From Pseudomonas putida (GTDB lineage Bacteria; Pseudomonadota; Gammaproteobacteria; Pseudomonadales; Pseudomonadaceae), in NCBI RefSeq assembly GCF_009883635.2, contig NZ_CP026115.2, forward strand, positions 2,790,001 through 2,854,000: a stretch of DNA of 64,000 bases. The letters are read 5' to 3'. The translations under genes were made by a program, and so were the position numbers. Numbering within the stretch: the first letter of the stretch is position 1; each line of letters opens with the position of its first letter. The notes under the pieces are model-generated. The model searched no databases, was not told where the DNA came from, and saw nothing but the letters and a program-made list of their open reading frames with translations. Shown one piece after another: positions 1-9,765 of the stretch.

Positions 1-36
1 GCTGGCGGGGTTGGCGGCGACTTGAAGATCGCCGGG

Positions 37-134
37 GCTGCTTTGCAGCCCATCGCGACCTACGGTCGCTCCTACAGGGGATCGCGTTCCTTCGTAGGAG
101 CGACCGCAGGTCGCGATGGGCCGCAAAGCGGCCC
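37..134. repeat. REP palindrome pair downstream of xpt
   Basis: Two facing copies of a Pseudomonas-type REP unit form a long inverted repeat: an arm reading CATCGCGACCTACGGTCGCT on the left is mirrored by AGCGACCGCAGGTCGCGATG on the right, flanked by TTTGCAGCCC and GGGCCGCAAA. It ends just before the xpt stop codon and could serve as a transcript-end hairpin. The first 36 bases of the window hold nothing I can assign. Confidence 0.75.
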
Positions 135-143
135 CAAGGGCCA

Positions 144-920
<777 letters not shown>

Positions 921-938
921 TTAAAGAATAAAGGTTGA

Positions 939-2948
939 TCAGCGTTTGAGCATCGCCCGGATATCGGCCAGGGCGTTGTTGCCGCGAGCGGCCTTCACCT
1001 CGACCGGCGCGTCGTCCAGGCCTTCCCAGGCCAGGTCGTCCGGTGGCAATTCATCGAGGAACCGGCTCGGCGTGCAGTCGATGATCTCACCGTACTGCTT
1101 GCGCTTGGCGGCGAAGGTGAAGGCCAGGGTCTGGCGCGCGCGGGTGATGCCCACGTAGGCCAGGCGGCGTTCCTCTTCGATGGTGTCGGCTTCGATGCTG
1201 GAGCGGTGGGGGAGGATTTCCTCCTCCATGCCCATGATGAACACGTATGGGAATTCCAGGCCCTTGGAGGCGTGCAGGGTCATCATCTGCACACCTTCGG
1301 CGTTTTCTTCCTCTTCCTGCTGGCGCTCGAGCATGTCGCGCAACACCAGCTTGCCGATGGCGTCCTCGATGGTCATGTCACCCTCTTCGTCCTTTTCTAG
1401 GGTGTTCTTCAGCGCTTCGACCAGGAACCAGACGTTGCTGATGCGGAATTCCGCCGCCTTGTCGCTGGCGGTCTGCTGGCGGATCCAGTTCTCGTAGTCG
1501 ATGTCGCGGATCATCTCGTGCAGCGCGGCAATCGGGTCTTCCAGGGCGACCTTGTGGCGCACGCCGTCGAGCCAATGCTTGAAGCGCTGCAGGCGCTCGG
1601 TGTAGCGGGCGTCCAGGTGCTCACCCAGGCCCAGCTCCTCGCTGGCGGCGTACATCGAGATGCCGCGTTCGGTGGAATAGTTGCCGAGCTTTTCCAGGGT
1701 GGTCGAGCCGATTTCCCGGCGTGGTACGTTGATCACCCGCAGGTAGGCGTTGTCGTCGTCCGGATTCACCAGCAGGCGCAGGTAGGCCATCAGGTCCTTG
1801 ACCTCCTGGCGGCCGAAGAAGCTGTTGCCGCCCGACAGGCGATATGGCACCTGGTGGTGCTGAAGCTTCAGTTCGATCAGCTTGGCCTGGTAGTTGCCGC
1901 GGTAGAGGATGGCGAAGTCGCTGTACGGGCGGTTGGTGCGCAGGTGCAAGGTGAGGATCTCCATGGCCACGCGTTCGGCCTCGGCTTCCTCGTTCTTGCA
2001 GCGGATCACGCGGATCTCGTCGCCGACTCCCATCTCGCTCCACAGCTGCTTTTCGAAAGCATGCGGGTTGTTGGCGATCAGCACGTTGGCGCAGCGCAGG
2101 ATGCGGCTGGTGGAGCGGTAGTTCTGTTCGAGCATGACGATCTTCAGGGAGGGGTAGTCCTCCTTGAGCAGCATCAGGTTCTCTGGGCGTGCGCCACGCC
2201 AGGCGTAGATCGACTGGTCGTCATCGCCCACCACGGTGAACTGGTTGCGCATGCCGATCAGCATCTTCACCAGCAGGTACTGGCTGGCGTTGGTGTCCTG
2301 GTATTCGTCCACCAGCAGGTAGCGCACGCGGTTCTGCCAGCGCTCGAGCACGTCGGGGTGCTCCTGGAACAGCTTGACCGGCAGCAGGATCAGGTCGTCG
2401 AAATCCACCGCGTTGAACGCCTTGAGCGTGCGCTGGTAGTGGGTGTAGACGATGGCGGCGGTCTGCTCGCGCGGGTTGCGCGCCTTTTCCAGGGCTTCGG
2501 CGGGCAGGATCAGGTCGTTTTTCCAGGCACCGATCATGTTCTTGATCTCGTCGATGCCGTCGTCGCCGGAGTATTCCTTCTGCATGATGTCCGACAGCAG
2601 CGCCTTGATGTCGGATTCATCGAAGATCGAGAAGCCCGGCTTGTAGCCCAGGCGCTCGTGTTCCTTGCGGATGATGTTCAGGCCCAGGTTGTGGAAGGTG
2701 CACACCGTCAGGCCCCGGCCTTCCCCTGGACGCAGCAGGGTGGCGACCCGCTCCTTCATCTCGCGGGCGGCCTTGTTGGTGAAGGTCATCGCCACGATGT
2801 ACTGGGCACGGATGCCGCAGTTCTGGATGAGGTGGGCAATTTTGCGCGTGATCACGCTGGTCTTGCCCGAGCCAGCACCGGCGAGCACCAATAGAGGGCC
2901 GCCGACGTAGTCACGGGCTTCCTGTTGCCGGGGATTGAGTCGGGACAT
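939..2948 (-). CDS. rep: ATP-dependent DNA helicase Rep
   Basis: A superfamily 1A 3'-5' DNA helicase of the UvrD/Rep type, which helps replication forks past bound proteins. The protein has 669 residues, close to E. coli Rep. Visible motifs are the Walker A loop AGAGSGKT (residues 23-30), the motif II region LLVDEYQDT, motif III VGDDDQSIYAWRGA, and motifs V and VI (MTLHASKGLEF; EERRLAYVGITRA). The start MSRLNPRQQEA matches the family N-terminus. It lies upstream of xpt on the same strand. The gap to the next, divergent gene holds two palindromes described separately. Confidence 0.96.
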   Translation of the reverse strand: MSRLNPRQQEARDYVGGPLLVLAGAGSGKTSVITRKIAHLIQNCGIRAQYIVAMTFTNKAAREMKERVATLLRPGEGRGLTVCTFHNLGLNIIRKEHERLGYKPGFSIFDESDIKALLSDIMQKEYSGDDGIDEIKNMIGAWKNDLILPAEALEKARNPREQTAAIVYTHYQRTLKAFNAVDFDDLILLPVKLFQEHPDVLERWQNRVRYLLVDEYQDTNASQYLLVKMLIGMRNQFTVVGDDDQSIYAWRGARPENLMLLKEDYPSLKIVMLEQNYRSTSRILRCANVLIANNPHAFEKQLWSEMGVGDEIRVIRCKNEEAEAERVAMEILTLHLRTNRPYSDFAILYRGNYQAKLIELKLQHHQVPYRLSGGNSFFGRQEVKDLMAYLRLLVNPDDDNAYLRVINVPRREIGSTTLEKLGNYSTERGISMYAASEELGLGEHLDARYTERLQRFKHWLDGVRHKVALEDPIAALHEMIRDIDYENWIRQQTASDKAAEFRISNVWFLVEALKNTLEKDEEGDMTIEDAIGKLVLRDMLERQQEEEENAEGVQMMTLHASKGLEFPYVFIMGMEEEILPHRSSIEADTIEEERRLAYVGITRARQTLAFTFAAKRKQYGEIIDCTPSRFLDELPPDDLAWEGLDDAPVEVKAARGNNALADIRAMLKR

Positions 2949-3052
2949 GCTAGAAACCGGGGGTCGCCAGAAAATAGCCGCGCATTCTAACAGGCATGGG
3001 CCACTTGTGGCGCGACCGTCTGACGTTTGAGTCAGACTTTTGTTCAGGGATA

Positions 3053-3073
3053 AGCATTAGTGAAACTAATGCT
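3053..3073. promoter_or_regulatory. perfect palindrome, possible operator
   Basis: AGCATTAGT-GAA-ACTAATGCT is a perfect 9-bp inverted repeat with a 3-base centre. It has no T-tract after it, so it looks more like a protein-binding site than a terminator. The bound factor is unknown. Confidence 0.4.
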
Positions 3074-3173
3074 ATTCACCGGAAAAATCGTAATTGCCGG
3101 TTTGACGACTTTCGCGCAGGATGCACGTCAAAATGCGACGGGAGGCACTGTAGGCAAAGGACATGTCTAAAAG

Positions 3174-3188
3174 TGAAAATCATTTTCA
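3174..3188. promoter_or_regulatory. Fur-box-like palindrome upstream of the GGDEF-EAL gene
   Basis: TGAAAA-TCA-TTTTCA is a perfect 6-bp inverted repeat inside an AT-rich patch. It resembles part of a Fur operator, 60 bp upstream of the TTG start. The match to the 19-bp Fur consensus is only partial. Confidence 0.35.
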
Positions 3189-3247
3189 TTTATGCAGTAG
3201 CATGTCCGATATCCAACGCTACACCTTTCGAGTCTTAAGGAGCCCGC

Positions 3248-4915
3248 TTGTCCACGCCTGTCGAACCTTTGCGTTTGCTGCTGTTGGCTGATGAGCCGGA
3301 ATGGGCCGCCTTGTTACGCGAATGCCTGCTACCGCTGGAAGGTACCGCAGTATTGCTGACTGCGCCGAACTGGGCGGCAGTCGATACCCTTTTCAGCGCT
3401 GACCGCCAGGCGGTGGTGCTGGCCACGCCGGCGTTGCAGCCCGCACCGGGGCGCTGCGAGCTGCCGACCATCCTCTTGCTTGACCATGAACCAGACGCTG
3501 CCCCAACGGGCGTCAGTGACTGGCTGGTACGCGACCAGCTCAACGTCGATGCCCTGCGCCGCTCGTTGCGCCATGTGCGCGAGCGCGGTGTGCTGGTGGC
3601 CACCTTGCAGCGCCTGGCCGAGCAGGACCCACTGACCGGCATTGCCAACCGCCAGGGCTTCCAGGCCCTGCTGACCACGCGCCTGGCCGAGAACGAAGGC
3701 CGCGGCGTGGCCCTCGGCCACCTGGACCTGGACAACTTCCGTCATGTCAACGACGCCCTTGGCCATCAGTGCGGCGACCGCCTGATCCTGCAGGTGGTGG
3801 CGCGCCTCAAGCTGCAACTGGAGGCCGGTGACCAGCTTGCGCGCCTGGGCAGCGACGAATTCGCCTTGCTGATCGACACGCGCCGCGATGCCAACCGCGC
3901 CGAATGGATCGCCGAACGTATCGTCGAGGCGCTGGCCGAGCCTTACTGGATCGACGGCGAAAGCCTGCTGCTCGGCTGCAGCCTGGGCCTGGCCCACGCC
4001 CGCGCACAGGGCGGGCCCGACCCGCTGATGTGGCATGCGCACATCGCCATGCGTCAGGCCAAGGGCAGCCAAGGCTGCACCTTCCACGTGTTCAACGAAC
4101 GCATCAACCGCAACGCGCGCAGCCTGGCCGACCTGGAAAGCGAACTGCGCCGAGCCTTGCGCCGCGACGAACTGGAGCTGCATTACCAGCCGCGGCTGAA
4201 CCTTGCCGATGGGCGCATCGTCGGCCTCGAGGCCCTGGTGCGCTGGCGCCATGCCGAGCGCGGTTTGCTGCCGCCCAGCGAGTTCGTGCCGCTGGCCGAG
4301 CAGAGCGGGCTGATCGTACCGCTGGGCTACTGGGTTATTTCCCGTGCCCTGCGCGACATGCAGGCGCTGCGCGAGCGTGGGCTTGCGCCGCTGCACATGG
4401 CGGTGAACCTGAGCTTCCGCCAGTTCCAGGACAGCCAGTTGCTGGCCACCCTGAGCCGGTTGATCATCGAACACGGCGTTGATGCCCGTTGGCTGGAATT
4501 TGAACTGACCGAAACGGCAGTGATGCGCCGCAACGAGCTGGTGCGCCAGACCATGGACGCCCTCGGGCGGCTGGGAGTGCGCTTCTCGCTGGACGACTTC
4601 GGTACCGGCTTCTCGTCGTTCGTGCACCTGAACAGCCTGCCGATCACCTTGCTCAAGGTCGACCGCAGCTTCGTTGCCGAGATGGAGATGCGCGAAGAGA
4701 ACCGCAAGCTGGTGCACGCCATGATCAACCTGGCGCACAACCTCAACCTGGAAGTGGTGGCCGAGGGTGTGGAAAGCCCAGAGCAAATGGCCTTGCTGCG
4801 CGGATTTGGCTGTGACCAGGTGCAAGGGTTCCTGGTTAGCAAGCCGCTGCCGGTGGACGAGCTGATGGAATATTTGCTACAGGCGTCCGAGCGACAGCTC
4901 GTAGCTGCCCTCTAG
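3248..4915 (+). CDS. GGDEF-EAL domain cyclic-di-GMP protein
   Basis: A 555-residue soluble protein that should act on cyclic di-GMP. Residues 1-115 look like a worn receiver-type domain. A GGDEF domain follows (DPLTGIANR at 127-135), with the signature changed to GSDEF (201-205). The RxxD inhibitory site is absent (ExxD at 192-195). The EAL domain keeps its catalytic signatures: EAL (328-330), ELTE, DDFGTG (449-454) and EGVE. The likely activity is therefore phosphodiesterase, with the GGDEF domain regulatory or weakly active. The start is TTG at 3248, placed 5 bases after AAGGAG. A REP pair follows the stop directly. Confidence 0.88.
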   Translation: MSTPVEPLRLLLLADEPEWAALLRECLLPLEGTAVLLTAPNWAAVDTLFSADRQAVVLATPALQPAPGRCELPTILLLDHEPDAAPTGVSDWLVRDQLNVDALRRSLRHVRERGVLVATLQRLAEQDPLTGIANRQGFQALLTTRLAENEGRGVALGHLDLDNFRHVNDALGHQCGDRLILQVVARLKLQLEAGDQLARLGSDEFALLIDTRRDANRAEWIAERIVEALAEPYWIDGESLLLGCSLGLAHARAQGGPDPLMWHAHIAMRQAKGSQGCTFHVFNERINRNARSLADLESELRRALRRDELELHYQPRLNLADGRIVGLEALVRWRHAERGLLPPSEFVPLAEQSGLIVPLGYWVISRALRDMQALRERGLAPLHMAVNLSFRQFQDSQLLATLSRLIIEHGVDARWLEFELTETAVMRRNELVRQTMDALGRLGVRFSLDDFGTGFSSFVHLNSLPITLLKVDRSFVAEMEMREENRKLVHAMINLAHNLNLEVVAEGVESPEQMALLRGFGCDQVQGFLVSKPLPVDELMEYLLQASERQLVAAL

Positions 4916-4990
4916 GGCCTCTTCGCGGGGCAAGCTCCTACAGGCCTGCGCGATCCTTGTAGGAGCGGGCTTGTCCCGCGAAGAGGCCCT
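4914..4990. repeat. REP palindrome pair
   Basis: An inverted pair of REP units (AGGGCCTCTTCGCGGGG left, CCCGCGAAGAGGCCCT right) lies between the convergent GGDEF-EAL and norM genes. The left unit lacks three bases found in the other copies. Confidence 0.8.
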
Positions 4991-4994
4991 CCCG

Positions 4995-6377
4995 TCAGGT
5001 CGATACAGCAGCCCCAACTCCGGCCTTGCGCAGCAACCGCTTCATTCGCCACTCGAACCCAAGAGTCAAAGCCACCGCCGCGCACGCCAGTCCCAACGCC
5101 AGCCCCCACCAGATCCCCACCGCGCCGCCACCGAGGTTGAAGGCGAACAACCAGGCACTCGGCGCCCCCACCAGCCAGTAGCAGCACAGCCCGATCAGGA
5201 ACGTGGTCTTGGCGTCCTTCAGCCCACGGATCGAGCCCATGGCGATGGTCTGCATGCCATCGAACAGCTCGAACCACGCTGCCACCATCACCAGTTGCAC
5301 GGCCAGCTGATAGATCGCTGCAAAGCCAGGGTCATTGCGGTCGATGAATGCCCCCACCAGCGCCTCCGGCAGCAGCAGGAACAACGCTGCAAAGGCAAAC
5401 ATGATCGTCGCCCCGAAGCCGATCCCCACCCGCCCGGCGCTGCGGGCGGCCAACAGGTTACCGGCGCCATAGTAGAGGCCAACGCGCATGGTCACCGCAT
5501 ACGACAGCCCGGTCGGCACCATGAACGCGGTGGAGACGATCTGCAGGGCAATCTGGTGCGCCGCCAGCTGCGTGCTGCCGAGCACGCCCATGCACAGCGC
5601 GGCGAAGGCGAACAGCCCGACTTCCACCATGTAGGTGCCGCCAATCGGCAGGCCCAGCCGCCACAGCTCACGCAGGGCAGGCAACGAGGGGCGCGACAGC
5701 CCTTTGCGCAGCGGGTAGTCGGCGTAAGCCGGATGCCAGCGGATGTACAAGGCCAGGGCGATGGCCATGCCCATCGACACCACTGCGGTGACCAGGCCGA
5801 TACCCATCAGGCCCAGCTTCGGCAGGCCGAACATGCCTTCGATCAAGGCGACATTGAACAGGTAGTTGAGCACCGTGCCGACCAGGCTGATGACCATCAC
5901 CGGGGTCGAACGCCCCAGCGCACTGGTGAAGCCGCGCAGGGCCATGAAGGTAAGGTAGCCGGGCAGGGCCAGTGGCAGCAGGGTGAGGAACTCGGCGGCC
6001 GAGTCAACGTTCTCCGGCTGTTGGCCGAACAGCAACAGCACCGGTTTCAGGTTCCACAGCACCAGTGCCGCCACCAGTGCCAGGCCCCATGCCAGCCACA
6101 GGCCGTTCTGCGCCAGGCGGGTGGCGCCCTCGATGTCGCTGGCGCCTTTGCGGATCGCCACCAGGGTGCCCACTGCGGCAATCACGCCCAGGCAGAAGAT
6201 CGACACGAACGAATAGCTCGCCGCACCCAACCCGCCACCGGCCAGGGCCTGCGGGCTGATGCGGGCCATCATCAGGGTGTCGGTGAGCACCATCAGCATG
6301 TGCGCCAACTGCGAGGCGATCAGCGGCCCGGCCAGGCGCAGCAAAGCCTTGAGTTCTGTGGTGGGCGCGACATGCAT
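4995..6377 (-). CDS. norM: MATE family multidrug efflux transporter
   Basis: An inner-membrane cation-coupled drug exporter of the MATE family, 460 residues. The chain is almost wholly hydrophobic, with about twelve membrane segments in two similar halves. The N-terminal motif LAGPLIASQLAHMLMVLTDT and the internal PIGGTYMVEVGLFAFAALCMG are typical of NorM/PmpM proteins. It is transcribed away from a LysR gene whose start lies about 155 bp upstream; that regulator may control it. Substrates cannot be told from sequence. Confidence 0.9.
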   Translation of the reverse strand: MHVAPTTELKALLRLAGPLIASQLAHMLMVLTDTLMMARISPQALAGGGLGAASYSFVSIFCLGVIAAVGTLVAIRKGASDIEGATRLAQNGLWLAWGLALVAALVLWNLKPVLLLFGQQPENVDSAAEFLTLLPLALPGYLTFMALRGFTSALGRSTPVMVISLVGTVLNYLFNVALIEGMFGLPKLGLMGIGLVTAVVSMGMAIALALYIRWHPAYADYPLRKGLSRPSLPALRELWRLGLPIGGTYMVEVGLFAFAALCMGVLGSTQLAAHQIALQIVSTAFMVPTGLSYAVTMRVGLYYGAGNLLAARSAGRVGIGFGATIMFAFAALFLLLPEALVGAFIDRNDPGFAAIYQLAVQLVMVAAWFELFDGMQTIAMGSIRGLKDAKTTFLIGLCCYWLVGAPSAWLFAFNLGGGAVGIWWGLALGLACAAVALTLGFEWRMKRLLRKAGVGAAVST

Positions 6378-6533
6378 GGGGGTGTCCTTCTTCCTGATCC
6401 TGTGAGCAAGGCGACGATTCTGAGGCTTCGGTCAACTTTGCACAAAAGGATAAATGCGATGGTTGGCATGAGTTGAACTCATGCATATATGATTCTGTGC
6501 ATTCCATTCCCACCCCCGGATGACAGGTGCCCC

Positions 6534-7460
6534 ATGTCCCGCCAGCTGCCTCCCCTGTATGCACTGCGCGCATTCGAAGCGGCTGCGCGGTTGAGCTCGT
6601 TCACCCGTGCCGGTGAAGAGCTGTCGATCACCCAGAGCGCGGTGAGCCGGCATATTCGCACCCTCGAAGAGCATTTCGCCTGTCGGCTCTTCGTGCGCAG
6701 TGGTCGCAGCCTGCAGCTGACCGAAGCGGCACGGGTGCTGCTGCCCGGCGTGCGCGAAGGCTTTGCGGCGCTGGAGCGGGCCTGCGATACCTTGCGCGGG
6801 GAGGATGACATCCTGCGCATGAAGGCGCCGTCCACGCTGACCATGCGCTGGCTACTGGCACGGCTGAGCCGCTTCAGGCACCTGCAGCCCGGCAACGAGG
6901 TGCAGCTGACCAGTGCCTGGATGGATGTCGACCATGTGGACTTCAACCAGGAACCGTTCGATTGCGCGGTGCTGCTCAGCGACGGGGTATTCCCGGCGGA
7001 CTGGGAAGTGCGTCGGTTGTTTTCCGAGCTGTTGATCCCGGTAGGGGCGCCGGACCTGCTACAGGAAGGGCCGTGGGACGAGCGGCGGCTGGCCGGTATC
7101 GAGCTGCTGCACCCGACCCCCGACAAGCGTGACTGGCGCGAATGGCTGGAGCGCATGGGGCTCAGCGACAAGGTGTCGCTCAAGGGCGGGCAGGTGTTCG
7201 ATACCCTGGAGCTGGGCATGATCGCGGCGGCGCGGGGTTACGGCATCTCGATGGGCGACTTGCTGATGGTTGCCGAGGATGTGGCTCAGGGGCGCTTGAG
7301 TTTGCCTTGGCCGACGGCGGTGCCTAGTGGCATGGATTATTACCTGGTGTGGCCGCGGACCCGGCCAGGCGGGGAGCGGTTGCGGCGGTTGAGCGTGTTT
7401 TTGCAGGAAGAGGCGGCGGCAGTTGACTTGCCTGCGGTGGAAATCCTGCCAGCCCTTTGA
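6534..7460 (+). CDS. LysR-family transcriptional regulator (GcvA-like)
   Basis: A 308-residue LysR-type regulator: an N-terminal winged helix-turn-helix (ALRAFEAAARLSSFTRAGEE, then SITQSAVSRHIRTLEE) and a C-terminal effector-binding domain. The start at 6534 gives the usual N-terminus MSRQLPPLYALRAF; the in-frame ATG at 6489 would add 15 residues unlike the family. It is divergent from the MATE exporter gene, the usual place for a regulator of the neighbour. Its inducer is unknown. A REP pair follows it. Confidence 0.88.
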   Translation: MSRQLPPLYALRAFEAAARLSSFTRAGEELSITQSAVSRHIRTLEEHFACRLFVRSGRSLQLTEAARVLLPGVREGFAALERACDTLRGEDDILRMKAPSTLTMRWLLARLSRFRHLQPGNEVQLTSAWMDVDHVDFNQEPFDCAVLLSDGVFPADWEVRRLFSELLIPVGAPDLLQEGPWDERRLAGIELLHPTPDKRDWREWLERMGLSDKVSLKGGQVFDTLELGMIAAARGYGISMGDLLMVAEDVAQGRLSLPWPTAVPSGMDYYLVWPRTRPGGERLRRLSVFLQEEAAAVDLPAVEILPAL

Positions 7461-7471
7461 CTGCCTGCACT

Positions 7472-7549
7472 GGCCTCTTCGCGGGGCAAGCCCGCTCCTA
7501 CAGGGACGCGCGCTCGACTGTAGGAGCGGGCTTGCCCCGCGAAGAGGCC
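7472..7549. repeat. REP palindrome pair
   Basis: Inverted REP units GGCCTCTTCGCGGGGCAAGC and GCTTGCCCCGCGAAGAGGCC lie between the LysR gene and the chemoreceptor gene. Confidence 0.85.
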
Positions 7550-7594
7550 GGAACAGGCAAAAGGAAAACGTTTGCGAATACCCCGGTCCGACAC

Positions 7595-7621
7595 TCAAGT
7601 ATTCAGAAGCGTCGCCGATCT
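7595..7621 (+). promoter_or_regulatory. sigma-28 (FliA) flagellar promoter of the chemoreceptor gene
   Basis: TCAAGTAT, an 11-base spacer, then GCCGATCT. This fits the FliA consensus TAAAGTTT-N11-GCCGATAA at 12 of 16 positions with exact spacing. It lies about 100 bp upstream of a methyl-accepting chemotaxis gene, the class of gene that FliA normally transcribes. Confidence 0.75.
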
Positions 7622-7723
7622 ACTGGCACCAGCGTCCCGGAAGAGGGCGCGATTTCCTGTCTATAACAAGCGGGCGGTCAGCGTGATCAGGGACGATCCC
7701 GGCCTCTTGCCAGGAGCTTCTTC

Positions 7724-9622
7724 ATGTCTCAACCGCGTGCCCGAATTGCCTCGCAACTCGGTGTCGCCCTCGCCGTCGTGCTGGCGCTGGTGATTACCGG
7801 CAGTACCCTGTTCGCCCTGCGTGCGCTGGACGACGCCAACCTCGCCACCCGCCAGGCCCACCTGGCCAGCGAAGCGCGACTGCTGGCCGATCAGCTCGAT
7901 ACCTTCCACGGTTCGCTCAAGGACAACACCCAGCGCCTGAGCGGCCTGTTCGAGCGCCGCTTCGCCTCGGGCCTGTCGCTGCACGCTGGCGAGACCGTGC
8001 AGGTCGCAGGCCTTGCCACGCCCGCCCTGTACCTGGGCGATCGGCTGCTGAACAACGATTTCCAGGTGGTCGACGAATTCCAGCAGATGACCGCCGGCAT
8101 CGCGACCCTGTTCGTGCGCAGCGGCGAGGACTTCGTGCGCATCAGCACCAACCTGAAGAAACAGGACGGCACCCGCGCCATCGGTACCCAGCTCGACCGC
8201 CAGCACCCGGCCTATACCAAGCTGCTGGCCGGGCAGATGTACGTCGGCCGCGCCGTGCTGTTCGAGCGCAACTACATGACCCGCTACGTGCCGGTCAGCG
8301 ACAGCAGCGGCCGGGTGATCGCGGTGCTGTTCGTCGGCTTCGACTACACCGACGCGCAGAACGCCCAGTTCGCCAACCTCAAGCGCTTCCGTATCGGTGA
8401 AACCGGCTCCCTGGCCATTCGCGATGAAAAAGACCAATGGCTGGTGCCGCCGGCCAATGCCGACCAGGACCTGTTCAGCGCCAGCGCGCCGTTCGCCGAG
8501 GGCCCCTGGACCGTGGTCGCCAGCATGCCGAAGGCGGAAATTCGCGAAGTGACCTGGAGCGTCGGCCTGCGCCTGGCCATCGGCAGCCTGCTGGCGATGC
8601 TGCTGGCCGTGGCCGCCACCCTGTGGCTGCTGCGCCGCAAGCTGCGGCCGCTGGATGACCTGGTGCGCCAGGCCGAGGCACTGGGTGCCGGCGACCTGAA
8701 TGCGCGCCTGAGCGTGTCCAGCCATGACGAGATCGGCCAGCTGGCGCGCAGCTTCAACCAGATGGGTGAGGCGCTGGCGACCATGGTCGAGCACATTCGC
8801 AGTGCCTCCGAGCAGGTCAGCAGCCGTGCGCGTTCGCTGTCCGGGCTGTCTACCGGTGCCTGCGAGGGCATGGACCAGCAGTCCGGCGAGATCACCAGCA
8901 TGGCCGGTGCGGTTGAGGAGTTCAGCGCGACCTCGATGAACATCGCCGACAACATGGCCGGTACCGAACGCATGGCCCGCGACAACGCCCAGCAGACCCG
9001 CATCGGCCGCAGTGCCATGGACGAAGCGTCGAGCTCGCTGCGGCAGATTGCCGAAGCGCTGGGCGGCACTGCCACGGTAATGGACAGCCTTGGCGCACGT
9101 TCACAGGAAATCGGCGGCATCATCAGCGTGATCACTGCGATTGCCGAGCAGACCAACCTGCTGGCGCTGAACGCCGCCATCGAGGCTGCCCGTGCCGGTG
9201 AGCAAGGCCGTGGCTTTGCCGTGGTCGCCGATGAGGTGCGCGGGCTGGCCGCGCGCACGCGCCAGGCGACCGATGAGATTTCCGGGATGATCACCAGCAT
9301 CCAGCAACAGACCGGGCACGCCATCAATACCTTGGAGCAGGGCAATCAACTGATGCAGGAAGGGCTGGCGCGCAACGACAAGGTCGCCGAGGCGCTGGCG
9401 AGAATCGATGAGCAGAGCCGCACGGCGGGTGAGCAGTTTGCGGTGATCAGCACGGCAACCCAGGAGCAGAGCAGCACGGCGACGGTGCTCAGCCGCAACC
9501 TGCAGAGCATTGCCCAGGCCAACAGCGAGCAGCGCGATGTGGCCAATGAACTGGCCTTTACCGCGAAGGAGCTTGAAGGGTTGGCGGCGCAACTGCGCCA
9601 GGAAGTGGACCGCTTCCGCTGA
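7724..9622 (+). CDS. methyl-accepting chemotaxis protein with periplasmic Cache domain
   Basis: A 632-residue transmembrane chemoreceptor. Segment TM1 is at about residues 11-33. A periplasmic Cache-type ligand domain of about 240 residues follows (Cache_3/Cache_2-like, with [20 protein letters not shown] and [19 protein letters not shown]). TM2 is at about 283-306, then a HAMP domain and the cytoplasmic signalling helix with the hairpin tip [20 protein letters not shown] (about 475-495) and [15 protein letters not shown]. It should couple to CheW/CheA and steer swimming. The ligand cannot be named from sequence. A FliA-type promoter lies upstream. The ATG at 7724 follows CAGGAG. Confidence 0.93.
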   Translation: MSQPRARIASQLGVALAVVLALVITGSTLFALRALDDANLATRQAHLASEARLLADQLDTFHGSLKDNTQRLSGLFERRFASGLSLHAGETVQVAGLATPALYLGDRLLNNDFQVVDEFQQMTAGIATLFVRSGEDFVRISTNLKKQDGTRAIGTQLDRQHPAYTKLLAGQMYVGRAVLFERNYMTRYVPVSDSSGRVIAVLFVGFDYTDAQNAQFANLKRFRIGETGSLAIRDEKDQWLVPPANADQDLFSASAPFAEGPWTVVASMPKAEIREVTWSVGLRLAIGSLLAMLLAVAATLWLLRRKLRPLDDLVRQAEALGAGDLNARLSVSSHDEIGQLARSFNQMGEALATMVEHIRSASEQVSSRARSLSGLSTGACEGMDQQSGEITSMAGAVEEFSATSMNIADNMAGTERMARDNAQQTRIGRSAMDEASSSLRQIAEALGGTATVMDSLGARSQEIGGIISVITAIAEQTNLLALNAAIEAARAGEQGRGFAVVADEVRGLAARTRQATDEISGMITSIQQQTGHAINTLEQGNQLMQEGLARNDKVAEALARIDEQSRTAGEQFAVISTATQEQSSTATVLSRNLQSIAQANSEQRDVANELAFTAKELEGLAAQLRQEVDRFR

Positions 9623-9629
9623 GATTGCA

Positions 9630-9751
9630 GGGGGCCGCTTCGCAGCCCCTTCGCGGGACAAGCCCGCTCCTACAGGATTACCGCAGACCTTGGGCTTGCG
9701 CCGTACCTGTAGGAGCGGGCTTGTCCCGCGAATGGGGCGCAAAGCGCCCCC
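9630..9751. repeat. REP palindrome pair with GC-rich outer arms
   Basis: Inverted REP units with outer arms GGGGCCGCTTCGCAGCCCC and GGGGCGCAAAGCGCCCC lie between the convergent chemoreceptor and hglS genes. Confidence 0.8.
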
Positions 9752-9765
9752 GGCAATCCTGAGCC

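Larger units (their letters stand above)
2949..3247. other. intergenic control region between rep and the GGDEF-EAL gene
   Basis: This is a 299-bp divergent region with no coding signal. It contains CTGAC-N6-GTCAG (3020-3035), a perfect 9-bp inverted repeat with a 3-base loop (3053-3073) and a Fur-box-like palindrome (3174-3188). It should contain the promoters of both flanking genes, but I could not assign -35 and -10 boxes with confidence. Confidence 0.5.

Noticed and set aside
1518..2894. A 458-codon open frame antisense to rep
   Set aside because: Composition-driven shadow of the helicase gene; no domain, and no ribosome-binding site in the expected place.
4914..4990. REP elements as CRISPR repeats
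   Set aside because: They are inverted pairs dispersed between genes, with no regular direct repeats, spacers or cas genes.
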